Source: Blastomussa wellsi (lineage: Eukaryota > Cnidaria > Anthozoa > Scleractinia > Plerogyridae). From it: a stretch of 64,000 nt of DNA. The notes under the pieces are model-generated. The model worked only from the letters and a program-made list of their open reading frames with translations, was not told the origin of the DNA and did not search any database. Shown here piece after piece: positions 11,072 through 23,822 of this stretch; within the stretch, counting starts at the first letter, position 1, and each line of letters begins with the position of its first letter. The stretch is taken from the NCBI GenBank assembly GCA_947652115.1, contig OX393569.1, positions 13,952,816-14,016,815 of the forward strand. Reading direction: 5' to 3'. The position numbers and the translations under genes are program-made.

Positions 11072-12525
11072 GGAAGAACTCAGAAACAAGTACTTTCGCT
11101 TTATCAGTAGACTTGAGATCGATAGCTGCTTAGATGGTATCCACGGCGTAAGTGAGCGCGAAAATGATTTAACGCTGATTTTAATGGAACCTCAACAGAC
11201 AGAAAACAAAGTCTTTTTATCCAGTTTTCTATAACACCCTCAGAATAAATTGACCCTGAGTTACAGATAGAGATCCAATAAGGTTTCCCGCTTGTAGAAT
11301 TGCGGTTTTATCTTAAAAACTGCCTCTAGGCCTGAACGGTTTGTTTGCCGCCTGAATTGAATTCTGAGAATTGTTCTCGACCTTAACATTGTTGCCGCAA
11401 GGCCTGATCGATAACGCCTTCTTACGGTCTGGCTAAAGCTTTTGTATGCTTCCTTAGTCCCCTAAAATGTTATAACATGCACTTAAAATAAAACATGCTA
11501 CATGCTCCATTGAGAAGCTCAATTGCTAAGGTAACAGTTTAGTATTTCTCAAATTATTGTCAGCACTTTGTTTCGTGATATTGAGAAACATCTTTGTTCA
11601 TCATGGTAGACAAAACAATGTTTAGTTATTGAAATCGCCCAAACCGTTGTGCATTTTACGGTCGCCCACCTGTGTTTAAAAGAGGAAAGCAATGGCACGT
11701 GATCAATTGAAGTATTGATAAGATACAAAGCTCAATTATGGCAAAGGCAAGGTCATTTTAAAAGAGATTTGTTCCGGCCAAATCAGTTGTTTTTCGTGTA
11801 TTTCAGTGCTCTAATAGGGTAAGACGGACAATTTAAAAAAAAAATTCTAAATCATTCCACTACAGGGCAAACTTTGCTTAACAAGTCGAAAGTCACATTT
11901 AGCGTTATAAAAAATTACCGGGGCTGGAGTCCAATACGAAAATGACGGAGGAGATCGTTATACCTTAAGAGGTAAATTTTAATTTGTGGTTTGGTACCTA
12001 AAATCTAAATTAAAACTACTAAGCAACAAATTACCACAGGAATTATTTGTCAATCAACTGATATTTTATTTGTGTCTAGGTTTGGGTTATGTGTTTTTTC
12101 TACAATGGTTTCCCCCTAGGGGCGAAAATATAATGTATTTGAGGGATTTTGACCCACGCCCATCAAACGAGATAATGGTACCGCCTTTCCGGTGAATTAA
12201 ACAAAAATACCGATCAGCACCCTTTCCTTTTTGGTATCTTTCCGGACAAATTGTAAAGAAAGCGATTCTTTGCCAAACTTTGCAGTGCAGGACTGTCAAT
12301 CAGCATTCTCGATCGTCCCAAGAGCGTTTTCTGATAGAGCCTAAGTGCTGCCATTCAAACCCCTTCCCTGCGATCACCAAGTTTTGCAAAGCATTGCTCC
12401 GACGCTTGTCCGAGCAGAAGGAAGACTGGATACTAAATTCCAGTCTCTAGCCTTACAAATCCCGTCCAATATGGCCGCAAATAATTTGCTTGTTTCACCG
12501 TTTCTTTGATCTGGTAGCATAAACT
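11072..12525. other. Divergent intergenic region between gene B and METTL16
   Basis: About 1.45 kb separates the gene B start from the METTL16 start. Both promoters presumably lie here. I see no clear TATA box, tandem repeat or exon. Confidence 0.5.
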
Positions 12526-15500
12526 ATGGGCTTCAATGACCTAATGCACCCGAGAAACATTTACAGAAAGTCTCCGGCTGACTTCAAGATACTTGCCGAA
12601 AAATATGATTACTTTCGGAAGATTGCTAAGGAAACTAAAGCTGGGAATTTCACTGTGAACTTCAAAGATCCCGAGGCACTGCGGGCTCTTACTTGTGCTT
12701 TGCTAGAAAACGACTTTGGCCTCAAAATCAGCATTCCGTTAGATCGGTTGATACCTACAGTGCCTCTTCGTCTTAACTACATCTTGTGGGTTGAGGACCT
12801 ACTCGCTTGCCTTCTTGATACCCAACGACACGCAATAATTCGTGGTTTTGATATTGGTAAGGTCGACTATTTAGCAATAGAGGATTTTTGACAGGTTTAC
12901 ATAGCTCCATAGCATGAAGTGACAGAGAGTATTTCTACTCCCCCTGGATGGGATGCTAGTCCATTGCAGGGTTACCCCACCAGGAGTAAATTTGCTGGTA
13001 CCCATTTATACACTGTGAGAGTTACATGTCTTGCCCAAGAACACAATGCAGTGCCCCAACCAGGGCTCAAACCCCAACTGTTTGATCCCAAGTCCAGCGC
13101 ACTAACTGTTAGATCACCACGCCTCCCTCTATATACTCATTTCTATGCCTGGGTGAAGAGAGGTATTGTGAGAGGAAAATGTCTTACCTAAGTCAAGATC
13201 CAAGGCTTGGACCTGGACCACTTTAGTTTTAGTCCAGCATGCCAACCATTAGCCCGGCTCATCTTCCACAAACTTAAATAAAAGTGTACAACAATCATGA
13301 ACTTTTTTGATATTCTTTGCAGGTTCAGGAGCATCCTGTATTTATCCTCTGCTGGGGGCTAAACTCAACAACTGGCATTTCTTGGCAACTGAAGTGGATG
13401 AGTTGTCAGCTTCTTATGCAAAGGAAAACATCAAATCTAACGGCCTTGAAAGTAACATAAAAGGTTAGGGCAAATATCAGTGAACTGCTGTTATTAGTAA
13501 TAAATAAGCTAAGAACTTTTTTTGGCATATTCAGGCTGTGCTAAAATGGATATGGTGTTTCAGAGAGTATCCATACCTCCCCATGCCATGTATAAAGGTT
13601 TTTAGTTTGAATCTCCCATGCCTTGGAAAAATCAAATTTACATTTGTCAGACTCTCCATCTGTCAGAATTTCAGTGACCTTCCACCGGGAAGGTAATGGA
13701 ACCGCCCAATGCAAGCACATAGTTCCAGTCAATCAACAATATTCCTCAGTTGATTTTTTGAAAGATGGGACAAACATAACAGATGCAAACCAAGCAAAGA
13801 ATGTTCAATTTTGCCATTATTTTTTGATGGATGGGGAAGGAATTTGGCGTTTCACATTTTATTACTGGGTTTGCCTATGACAACCCAGTAAAAAAAACTG
13901 TCTTTAGTACTATTTCATGATGGAAATACAAAATGTGGATTTTAGCCAGAGAAAGCACACATTATTCCATTGGCCCTCTCCAAGATCTGCCTCTTAAAGA
14001 GCTCCATATCTTTCATGAGCTGCTTCAGAAAACTGTGTAAATTATGTCTCACTGGTTTTTAACACAAACAAACACTCTTCACAGTTTTGACTACACAGAT
14101 CCATAGCTTTAAGTGGACTAAATCTATTCTGAACAGACTTCAGGGCCTTGTGCAACAAGAGCCTACCTTGTATAAGTGTCCTATACAATTATAGCTAAAT
14201 GGTAGAGTGGCCAATTGCTGTGCGGAAGGGAAAGTGGTAAAATGCAGTCAAATCTTGTTTCAGACTAACCAAACTTTGATACAAAGAAAATGGATTTTAT
14301 TTTGATCTTATTTGTTTCCATGATGGACCTTACAGGATCTTAATGGCATCTATACCACTCTGCATGTACTCATACAGGGCTTTCTGATTGCAGTGAAAGA
14401 GGTCACACAAAAGAGTTTTCTCAGAATACCCCTGGAAAGTGAGGACACAAAAGAGTTTGATTTCTGCATGTGCAATCCTCCATTCTTTCTCAGTGAATTC
14501 GAGGCTTCACACGGCATTGCACGCAGTGAGAAACGTCCTCAGCCTAGTGGGGTATGCACTGGAACAGAAACTGAAACTGTGACCGGAGGAGGTGAGGTGG
14601 AATTTGTCAAAGAAATCATCAAAGATAGTCTGTTGTTGAAAGAACAGATTAGGTACAGTTGCCTGGATGATCCTTATAATTGGTTAATTTGCATGCTTAA
14701 TATTTTGTTAGGGAGTAGTATGCTTGTCATTTTTCTTAGTGATTGCATTAATTTGATTACCAGTACTGATCACTAAGGTGATTATAACTAACAAAACTAA
14801 AATACTGTATACAAAGAATTTAGGATGTATGACAACTTAATATTTACTACTGATTTTTGAATCATTCAAATAAACAACTAAGGTAACTGTCACCGTACTA
14901 ATAATGACCTCCAGATTGGACTTACGAGATTGAGTACATTGGACATCCAAATTTCAATATGGCTGTAACCGGTAGCCCTCACTCCTCCCTGCGATCATCG
15001 AAGCATAAGCATGAAGTTTGAAAAAAAACTTACTCAATCTCATACTCATATTTATAAATAGACCATTTTACAGTTCTGTGCTCAGTTAACAAGTGTTTGA
15101 GTGGAGGCTGAAGGTGACCTTGTATTGATACAAACCCTCCTATGTTCTTATGCTAACTATTTTCTAGTTTTTATCATAACAAGGCCATCCCAAACCTCGC
15201 TTTCAATTCATACAGAGTTCTGGTTATGTGATCTATCTAGCACTTGTGTTGTACTGCTAAGATCCTTTTGGCAGTAAAAACGGTATGTGCTGTAAACACA
15301 AGAACAATTAGTGTAAATCCCTTCCACTGAATTTAACTACCTACCATATACAGTATGAGGGATGATTTTCAGTGAATGTTGAGCCATTATCTGCTGTAAC
15401 CTGTTGGTGTTAATACATTTGTAATTCCTTGTAGCTGGTACACAACAATGCTGGGAAAGAAGTCAAGTTTAGCTCCCATCCTGGCTTGCCTCAGAGAAAA

Positions 15501-18500
15501 TAGTGTAGGTTTCTCTTACATATTCATAGTCACCCATGCATCTATTTGTTAACTGACAACACACTATTACTATTACAATTAGTAGTGTGCCACCCAGTCT
15601 CGTCCCCAGAGCTTGCTTTTCTTTTGTTTAACTAGCATTGAGAATGTGGACTCTGGCCATTCCTGATTTTTGTAACATGTGCATGGTGCTTTTGTTTGAA
15701 TCTCAACCAATCAGATTGAGTGATCAAACTCCGAGCATATGCATCGCGGCTGGAAGACTGTGAACATGGACTTCTGGAATCTTGTTCTTGGGGCTCACCA
15801 AAACAAAAGTGGATTCTGGGGATGAGATTGTTCACAACCTACCTCAATCTATTACATGAAATTTTCACAACACATTTATTTCTTGATTTCGGAGGTTCTA
15901 TATTTTGCGGCAATTTAATTTTGCAATTTTGCGAACATGTCCTGTTAATTTTGCAATTTTACCAATGTTAAAAGCTTGGCTATTTCCTTGATAAAGTGTT
16001 AAACGTTTCTTGAATAATTATGACAAAACACACACTAACAAAAACGAGCTTATTGTGTTCACTGAGTAACAAAGAAACAGCTTGTTTATATACTTTATTT
16101 TGTAAGACCTTTTTTTATAACAGCGTCTAGGCTGAGGTTTGTGTGAATCTAACTTTGTAATTATAATGGACACAATGGCAGTTACTTTGCAGCATTTTAT
16201 GTCCAGGACACTTATTTTTCACAACACATTAATTTAATGAATGTTTTTAAATTGTGAAAATCGCAAAATTAAAGTGTCACGAAAATTTCATGTGATAAGG
16301 AACTCTATGCATTATAATCATTACTGTACATCGATTACAATAAACTAATTAATTTTGTGTTTTACGCACGCTGATTGGTTAAAAATTGTGTTTCTATAAC
16401 TCGATGGAGACACAGAACTAGCACGAGCTGTTGATGTAATGATGGCATGAGCAAAGAGAACTTACATTTTGATAATCAAAGTTAACAAGTTGTTTTCCTG
16501 TTTCTCGTCATGGTGTTTTCTAAAAGAAATAGAAAACATGTACTTCGTGGTTCTATCGAGTTATAAAAACACTTCCAAAAGTTTGGGAGAACTTGAAAAA
16601 GCTGTGTTTCTATAACTCAATAGAAACACGGTACATGTTTTCTATTCCTTAAATATTACTTACACCATGCATGCATAATAGATTGGCTAAGTTTTTCTCT
16701 CCCATAATGATGTTGATGATGTTATCAATGATGATGGAGAGTATGACGATTGATGCAATATGAATAGTTCAAGCCTCAGTCAGGGCATTGCGTTGTGTCT
16801 TGGGCAAGACACTTAACTCTCACAGTGCCTCTCTTCACCCAGTTGCATAAATTGTTAGTGGCGAAATAATGCCAGGGGGTAACCCTGCCATGGACTAGCA
16901 TCCCATCCAGGGAGGAGTAGAAATACTCCTAGTCGCTTCATGCTTTGGGAACGTCTGCGCTGAACACTCTTTTTGAAGCTTTACCGAAAACCACTTTAAT
17001 TTATGATCAACAGAATCAGATTCCATACTCTTTACAACTTGTCAACTAACTCTTTTCCTTCCTGTTTTCAGGTAAAGACCATTACAACCACAGAGTTTTG
17101 TCAGGGGCACACCATCCGTTGGGGTGTGGCCTGGTCCTTCTTGCCTGATGTTGTAGTTCAGGTATGTTACAACATTGCTTTGAAAGGCATTGTTGAATTA
17201 ACCCACAATCCCACACCAGCTTAAACACAGCTTTACGCCAGTTATGTCATGTAAAATTCCCGAAATAAGCCACCTGTATCAAAGAGTTTTCTTGCACTGA
17301 AAGCTTATATTTTTAAGTGGGAAGGGGTACCGGTAGGTTTATTCTGTGCAGGAGCTCTGCGTTTTCAAGCGAGGCTGGGTTTATGTTGGAATGTATTTAC
17401 GTCTGAATCAACAACTGGTTCAATCTTTAGCGCGCGCTATCGAGGTATGGTGCACCAGAGTTAGTAAGTAAGGTTATTAAAACTCTCTGGTATTAAAACT
17501 GAATTATCGAGTTAGTAACCAATTATTTTATACGGAACTTTGATGTTGAAAATGTACACCAAAACCCGCGCCAAAACAATTTTTTTCTGGCGCAGCGATT
17601 TGCTCACGTTATCAACGTGACTACTGGATTTGGTGAACACTTACAGTAAATGTAACGTTATGAAACGCAAAACATTAGAGAACTGTCAAATGAGTCTCAA
17701 GTCTGTAAACTTTACTGTAACGAAACTGCAAGCTCTACATCAATCTATCGATCTACAGCGAATTCCTGCCGGTCAGTTACATTTTCTTCTAAGTCCTATA
17801 TATCATCATGGCTTTTCTATCAGGACTCTCCTTCAAAGCGCCGTAAACGAACGAAGAAGGCAAAACCTCTTCACTTTGTCGTTCCCGAGGAATTCTTTGC
17901 GACACACGCCGGTTGCGAGAAACAGGCCGAGATGTCGGATAAAGTCACAGTGATAGGAATGTACGTTGAGAAGATCCTCGACGAATTACAGGTAAGAAAT
18001 GTGCCCTTTCCGTTAATCCGGTGAACCAATCAAAACTCAAAGTAATTTCACGTAGTCGACAGAATGCGCGGGAAAACGTGCACGCGCGAGTCACGATTGG
18101 TTTTGGTTTTACTCCTGATTGGTTGAAGTGGCGCGAGATTTTTTAACCAATCATTAAGCAAAGTCATGCAAAACCAAAGCAAACACAGAATTACGTTTAG
18201 ACAGGGTTTCGCTAAAAAAATGGATTTGCAGCTAACCCATTTTTCAAAAAACAAGACGTGTGTTGGAAACAGGCCCTTGTTGTCGAAGCATGGGACGCGC
18301 TACCCAACGGATAAATCACTTTCCAGTGGATTGCGTTAATGCTATCATGATCAATCCATTGAGTAGCGTTATCTTTCCTTTGCTTAGGAACTGTCGCGTG
18401 CGGTGAAGGGACGGTGTAGAGCTTATTGCCCATTTTGATTATTGGTGAGGTAAATCCCATTTCATTCTGATTTCTGAAAAATTATCTTCGCCCACTTGTA

Positions 18501-19194
18501 TGAAAAAGTGGTCTGTACTTTTCAGAAATCATTCTTGCCCTGACTTACTCATTTGTTAACTGATCATGAGGTATCAAAAGTAAATATATGAACAGGCAAA
18601 ATTTAACCAACCTAGCTAAATGTAACTTGCTCGTTCCCAACCCAGGTCACTGTGAAAGAGCAGGGTGAAGCCGAGAGATCAAAGGGAATATTTGCTTTAA
18701 ACTGTGATGCTTTCGAGATAACCTGGGCACACCAGAGACGAAAACGGCGTGAAAACCTCAAGAAGGGTGTACCGCAAGAAGACGCAAGCGAATGTCAGTC
18801 TGGCAGTGTAGACGACGTTGCGACACAATGTTTAAACGACAATTCGATTGACATGAGAATGCAAGAAGCACCTGAGGAGAGCAAAAGAGAAGGAGAAAAT
18901 TCCGTGTCTGCAAATACTGACGAAACGCTTACAAGTTCTGATGAATATAGAAGCGAATTGCTCGATTCTCAGACGTGCCCTTCGACTTCTGTCAGAAATG
19001 ACCCACGACAGGGCGAAAGCGTTTCCAGGCCTCTTGTGTCGTTTGTGGTGCGAGTGGGAACTGGTTCAGAGATTGCTGATGATTTGCCCTGTGAGGGTGT
19101 GGTGTTAGAGATGGTGTGGATAGACGGTCAAAACAAGAACGACTTGTATCAGTTGTTCCAGTTCTTTCAAAATAAGCTTGTGAAAGGTCTTTAG
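12526..19194 (+). CDS. METTL16: METTL16, RNA N6-adenosine methyltransferase
   Basis: Seven exons join in frame to 535 residues (human is about 560): 12526-12856, 13323-13463, 14394-14652, 15435-15504, 17072-17161, 17824-17991 and 18646-19194. The family methylates U6 snRNA and MAT2A hairpins. The N terminus has MHPRN, NFKDPEALRALTCALL, FGL and the near-invariant RLIPTVPLRLNY. Exon 2 completes the SAM-binding GxG region (GSGASCIYPLLGA, LATEVDE). Exon 3 carries the catalytic NPPF at residues 185-188. Exon 4 has WYTTMLGKKSS and exon 5 has TEFCQGHTIRWGVAWSF. Exon 6 opens with a basic SPSKRRKRTKK stretch. Exon 7 is an acidic linker followed by a C-terminal RNA-binding (VCR-like) segment. Introns hold several repeats, and a repeat begins right at the stop codon. 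Confidence 0.96.
12907..13130 (+). repeat. tRNA-derived SINE-like repeat
   Basis: It contains GCATGAAGTGACAGAGAGTA, CTCCCCCTGGATGGGATGCT, GGTACCCATTTATACA, TTGCCCAAGAACACAATGCA and a tRNA-like 3' end (AACCAGGGCTCAAACCCCAA). Other copies carry the same blocks in the same order. It lies in METTL16 intron 1. Confidence 0.85.
15597..15829. repeat. MITE-like element with TCGTCCCCAGAG ends
   Basis: It begins CTCGTCCCCAGAGCTTGC and ends in the inverse, CTGGGGATGAG. Internal partly inverted segments follow (CTTTTGTTT and AAACAAAAG). The ends resemble the element at 52231-52492. It lies in METTL16 intron 4. Confidence 0.7.
16375..16650. repeat. Repeat with inverted CTATAACTCGATGGAGACAC ends
   Basis: TGTGTTTCTATAACTC occurs at about 16387 and 16602, and inverted as GAGTTATAAAAACAC at about 16559. 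ACATGTACTTCGTGG and GGTACATGTTTTCTAT are also related by inversion. It is probably nested foldback repeats in METTL16 intron 4. Confidence 0.55.
16765..16950 (-). repeat. SINE-like repeat, reverse copy
   Basis: It runs TCAGGGCATTGCGTTGTGTC, GGGCAAGACACTTAACTCTC, CTCTTCACCCAGTTGC, ATCCCATCCAGGGAGGAGTA and ACTCCTAGTCGCTTCATGC. This is the inverse of the 12907-13130 copy. Confidence 0.85.
18021..18183 (+). repeat. Dispersed repeat R1, truncated copy
   Basis: It contains AACCAATCAAAACTC, GCGCGGGAAAACGTGCACGC, GCGAGTCACGATTGG, TGATTGGTTGAAGTGGCGCG and ATGCAAAACCAAAGCA. These match copies at 19191-19478 and 41815-42100 but lack their first roughly 75 bases. It lies in METTL16 intron 6. Confidence 0.85.
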
Positions 19195-19478
19195 AGCGAG
19201 TTCCATTGAGTGTCATAAAACCAAAACCAAAGTAATTACTTTGGCCAATCACAAAGAACGGAGACAATCCAGTGATCCAATCAAAACTCTGCAGAAATTG
19301 CACGTAGCCGACCCAAAGCGCGGGAAAACGTGCACGCGCGAGTCACGACTGGCTTTGGTTTTACTTCTGATTGGTTGACAAAGTGGCGCGAGATTTTCAA
19401 ACCAATCACTAAGGGTAGTAATGCAAAACCAAAGCAATTCGCTACTTACTTTCGATACTCAATTGAAAACTGCTCTAA
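19191..19478 (+). repeat. Dispersed repeat R1, full copy abutting the METTL16 stop codon
   Basis: It runs from TTAGAGCGAGTTCC through ATTGAGTGTCATAAAACCAA, TTTGGCCAATCACAA and GCGCGGGAAAACGTGCACGC to CAATTCGCTACTTACTTTCG. Its 5' end coincides with the METTL16 TAG at 19192-19194. The copy at 41815 shares a TAG-GCGAGTT start. Confidence 0.85.
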
Positions 19479-21083
19479 CCTAGCTTCGTTTGACCAGTGG
19501 CCAACTGTTGGAAAATATCGCATTATGATTGGCTACACCTCGCCCCTTGCCAACTGACATCTCATAGAAACCTCAAGCTCTCCGTATAATTGTTAATTAT
19601 AGTTCATCTCTAAATTTTCTCCGATTCTGATTGGTTTAAATTGATCATGTGATGCGATAGTGTTTATCCGCGGAAGGCACTATCATCCCATTGTGCCCGC
19701 CTGAGGAAAATGCCCGGATGGACAGTGCTCGTCCGTGAAATGTTTTTGTAAACAAGTGGCTTCCATATTTATTGGGTTTCATTACTGGTTTTACATTCGT
19801 AAAATTTTTTATTTCAAATCTTTCCTCCTCAACAGTTGAAAATAATTCAAAATGCTCCTGCTATACGTTAGTTTCACGTGCTAGAGCAAACATCGAGCCA
19901 GGGGCTAACTACCTAACTGCCGCGCATGCGTTTGTAATAGCAACGTTGAGATTAGGATTGCGGGCTCCTCTAGTCGCCCGCAATTAGTCCTCAGAGCTTC
20001 GCTTCTCGGGCTAATATTTGTTTTAAAAACATCAAATTTCCGTGGGGCATCTGTCAGCCGATAGTTCCTCGACAGACACACTTTATTGTTTAAAGGTGCC
20101 TGTGTAGCCAATTAGATTTCGAGTTTGCCCGATAATCGGTCGCTGGGTTAGGCTGATGATCGACAGAAGGCTCTCGGTGCGCGCGGGGCATCGTGGCTGG
20201 CATCGAGGCGGAATTATATTAAAGAAAAGCGCCAGTAAATAAGTTTTATCTATATTCTATGGTGTTTAATAGAACCGTCACTAGATATGCTGATAAAACA
20301 GTTAAAACAGTTAGAAACCTCGAGTCGGCAATGTATTTGTTAAAGGGACGCTGTCGCGAGTATAACTTCAAAAATTCAACAGCCCACTGGAAACCCACAA
20401 ACAGTGGTTACGTTTTGTTAAAATTACCAAGCCAATGCACTGAAGCTAAATATGGAGTGATATCATCAGGAGCTTTAGCTCTCAAAAGTCAGGCTGACTT
20501 TTTCAAGTTCTGTCCTTATGATTTGGAAAAAAAGAATGATGAAAACTATTTACGGTCACCCTTTTTCTTAAACAATTTGCTTTGATATCCATGTCTTTAT
20601 GTTCTAGTGGCATTTCCTGTATGAGTGAAAGAACTTACTCATAATGTTGTGGCCATTTCACTAAAAAAAGGCGAGAAATACATGTCCGTAACAGTGCCCC
20701 GTTGATCATGCCAGTACGCCAATTTGTCCAGCCTTGTCTTTAGAAATGGCCAATTCGTTTTTTATATCCATTCATTGTATAAGAGGGTCAAATCAAAAGT
20801 TCCTGCTAGTGTTTTTAGATTTAGACTTAAAAGTTGGTTTCTGCTTTTCTCCTTGTGATGCTTATAAAAGTTATAATGATGATATGATAAATGACGAAAT
20901 ATGCCGTTTTATGGACACGAACCGACTCCAAACATTACAAACATTACAAAAGCCCATACAAAGAGGTATGTCAATCAACGCTGCACATGCGCATTATCAT
21001 GACACAGGCCCTTAAAACTAAACAAATCCCGCAAAGTTTCGTTGTCGTGTTAAACGTTTTATTGTAGTGATACATCTGTCCAG
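19479..21083. other. Intergenic region with no assignable gene
   Basis: It holds one open frame of moderate length (20259-20585, listed separately) and otherwise AT-rich unassigned sequence. A putative hairpin sits near 19979-20010. No recognised exon was found between METTL16 and the - strand cysteine-rich gene. Confidence 0.4.
20259..20585 (+). CDS. Unassigned 108-residue open frame
   Basis: It begins with ATG and stays open for 108 codons (VFNRTVTRYADKTV at the start, SPFFLNNLL at the end). It has no signal peptide, membrane helix or motif I recognise. No splice context or homology supports it, and a frame this long can arise by chance in this base composition. I list it only because it fills an otherwise empty stretch. 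Confidence 0.15.
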   Translation: MVFNRTVTRYADKTVKTVRNLESAMYLLKGRCREYNFKNSTAHWKPTNSGYVLLKLPSQCTEAKYGVISSGALALKSQADFFKFCPYDLEKKNDENYLRSPFFLNNLL

Positions 21084-22852
21084 CTAAGCGTGTACATATT
21101 TCGCCCTGACACACTCGTTGTTTTCACATGTTAAGGAAGCTTCGCTGCACGGACAGTCGGTATCTACCATGCAATCTGACTTGTAAATACGGTGACACTG
21201 AAAAACAAAGTACACACCAGTCAAAAAAGAAATTATGGGCAAGCCTGGATAAATTTCATTGTTCATATATGTGTTTTACTTGTATAAGACAAAATACAGT
21301 GTCTGACATTTGCAGGCTGCAGACTGGAAACTGCTGAAAAGCATCCATTGTGTCACCATTGTCAGTTATAGCCCGGGACATGCTCCTTGGCAAGGAATGA
21401 TGAGCAAACCTTTCATAAATAGTCTAACCGGTGCGCTATTCATGCTAAACGAAATGTAAGTCTGCAGTCTACTTGACAGATAGATTCCATGTTGCCGTGT
21501 GTCTGTTCAGTAATAGATCACTGATGACGTCAAAATGTGGTAAGAGCAAAAAGGTGGCACACGAGGCGGTAGCCGAGTGTGTCGCTGATGTTCTTGTCAC
21601 ATTTGACGTCATCAGTGCGTGTGTTCTTTGATAGATCACAGGTAGGAACCAATCAAAATGCGTCCATAATTGGGCTTAAATATATAGTGGCAGAACGGCG
21701 CCTGACATTTTGTAGACTGCAGAATGCAAAAATGTGGATTCCTAAGTAATACATGCCAGGGAGTTTGGCCCATTATGCTTCAAAAGAGGCTAACTTACTG
21801 GTAGTTTCCTCGAAATGTTGTCCCAAAAGCCTCTCTTCTCGCACTTCCTTCTGTAGTTGCAGATTAGCGGGGAGTTGTGGTCGTCCCGGCACGCGCAGTC
21901 ACCGTCCTCATCACATGTCGTGCCACGGATCAGCTTGGAACACTGAATACCAAAACAGGAAAAAAAATTAATGAAAATAAGAAATATTTTCAAATTGTCA
22001 GGAAAACTGTTGTAGCTAGATAATTTGGTGAATGTGAATTGGCCACCGTAAAGAGATCCGAAAGCTGACGTTTCGAGCGCTAGCTAACTCGGTGAGAGAT
22101 TATGGTAACCGAGAGATGTCAATAACCCAATTTCGATATTTTAAAATTCAGCCCAAAACAATAAATTTCACTAAATGGGTCTGGAGAATAAACCCCACAA
22201 ACTCTGCAGTTTATTCCACAGAGCCTCGTCTATTGTTTTAGTCTGAATTTTAAAATTTAGAAATTGGTCTATTAGATTGATCCTTACGTTCCCAGAATCA
22301 AGCTTTGTAACTTTGTTATCTTTGGATGAGACTACAGTGTGTGACCATTAAAATGAAAGCTGCCGAGCAGTACTTTCATGAGGTACTGTTTGTTTTCGTC
22401 GATTTTGTAAAATGAAATTCAAAGATTTTTACTTAGTTATGACTACTTAGCACTATTGGGCGAGAAAGGGTTGAACAGCTGAAGTTGATAAAGCCTGAAA
22501 AACTTCAGAGCTTTACAAAGATGCCAGCTGGGATGTTTGTTGCTTGCCCCTGTTATAACTACCAGCGTCATGTTTCGAAATAATTTCATTAACTACTGCT
22601 CAACAGCCAACTTCTAAGGTTTTGCATTTGAAACTGTAACAAATGCCATGTCTAGATATAAATGACTTCTGTTGTTTCAGTGAAACTTGTTCATTTGCTT
22701 CTTTGTTCAATATTCATTCAAGAAACGAAAACAGGCTAAAGGAAAAATAAAACTTACGTCTTGTCGATTTCGAGGTTGTTGTTTGGTTTCAGTGGTCACA
22801 ATCATAGCCGTAACCAACAACACAGGCAAAGATCTCATTATCGTCAACATGA
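21084..22852 (-). CDS. Small secreted cysteine-rich precursor, two six-cysteine modules
   Basis: Three coding exons on the minus strand: 22852-22758 (ATG at 22850, signal peptide), 21942-21799 (module A) and 21197-21084 (module B, TAG stop). All junctions are phase 0 with GTAAGT donors, and each module exon begins exactly with the codon of its first cysteine. The signal peptide has MRSLPVLLVTAMIV. Module A spacing is C-x8-C-x5-C-x1-C-x9-C-x5-C, ending in a linker with ISRKLP. Module B is C-x7-C-x5-C-x1-C-x6-C-x4-C. The mature product should be a secreted disulfide-rich peptide of about 85 residues, or two peptides if cut at RK. It is paralogous to the + gene at 37443. The fold and activity are unknown; defence, venom-like or signalling roles are all open. 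Confidence 0.85.
21509..21641. repeat. MITE-like inverted repeat
   Basis: Left arm AATAGATCACTGATGACGTC and right arm GACGTCATCAGTGCGTG...GATAGATCAC are complementary around a loop with CACACGAGGCGGTAGCCGAG. It lies in the intron between modules A and B of the - gene. Confidence 0.85.
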
Positions 22853-23200
22853 CTAAACAGGATAAAAAGTTAAAATACGGAATGACCGATGGGTTACAAA
22901 AGTTAGACCATCTCTGAGGAGCAAATTCCAAGAATGTTCCTATTTAGAAAATAATTGCATACACAGATATATCATGTTATCATTTATAAAATAACTGGAA
23001 TGCTATGCGCGCTTTGATTGGACTAGCAACGCTCTGGTAAAAGTTCACGTCAGTCAGTTCGCAGTCATTTTGTAAACAGCTAACGCTTTGGAAATATTGA
23101 ACTGGTTAGCCTCGTGCCAGCTAGTTGGGTTCTTTTTCAAACCAGTTTCTTTCCTCTATTTGAGTGGCACGCCCAGAAACTAGAATAACTCTAAGCTAAA

Positions 23201-23388
23201 TAATGGCCCCTTCAATTATGCCTTTAAATTTTTACATTGATTTACATTACTCAAGGAGCAGAGCATGAGGTAATCAGTCAGGCTTCCTTTCATCTCTGAC
23301 TACTCGGAAATAACTATCAATCGTTAGGTACTGATATATACGATTTATTACAGACCGTACAGTCAATACAGACATTATTATGATGGCA
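23201..23388 (+). repeat. 188-bp direct repeat, copy 1
   Basis: By eye it is identical over 188 bases to 25410-25597. It starts TAATGGCCCCTTCAATTATG and ends ATTATTATGATGGCA. The flanks differ. Lying 2,209 bp apart in the same orientation, the pair could be terminal repeats of one element (inner ends TG...CA) or a recent segmental copy. Confidence 0.95.
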
Positions 23389-23822
23389 CACGCCAGATTA
23401 AGCGATTTATAAGATAAGAAGAGATTTACGTGTAGTTAAGAAGGATGTGAAGATAAGCAAACGTATTTAATTTGGCGTGGATTTCAACCTAACAGATCAA
23501 TCTAGACGAGGTTTACATTTTCTGGGTATTTTTAGTTTTGGCGTTGTTTCCTTCTCAGTAAAACCAGAACTAGTCCATTGAAGACATACGACTAAAATAC
23601 ATCGATGAAAGAAACTTTCAAATACGGCATTCTGGATACTCGTGGAATGAACTTTTAAATTAGACTTCTGTGAGCTGTAGACAAGTACTCGCGAGGAGTT
23701 GGCACGCGTGTGACACGTTAATTGCATATATGTACGGTATTATGTATAATTTCTTTGTTGCGTTCTTTATCAATAAATGTTGTAACTAATAACTGTGGTT
23801 GTAATCAGTAAATAACAAAAGA

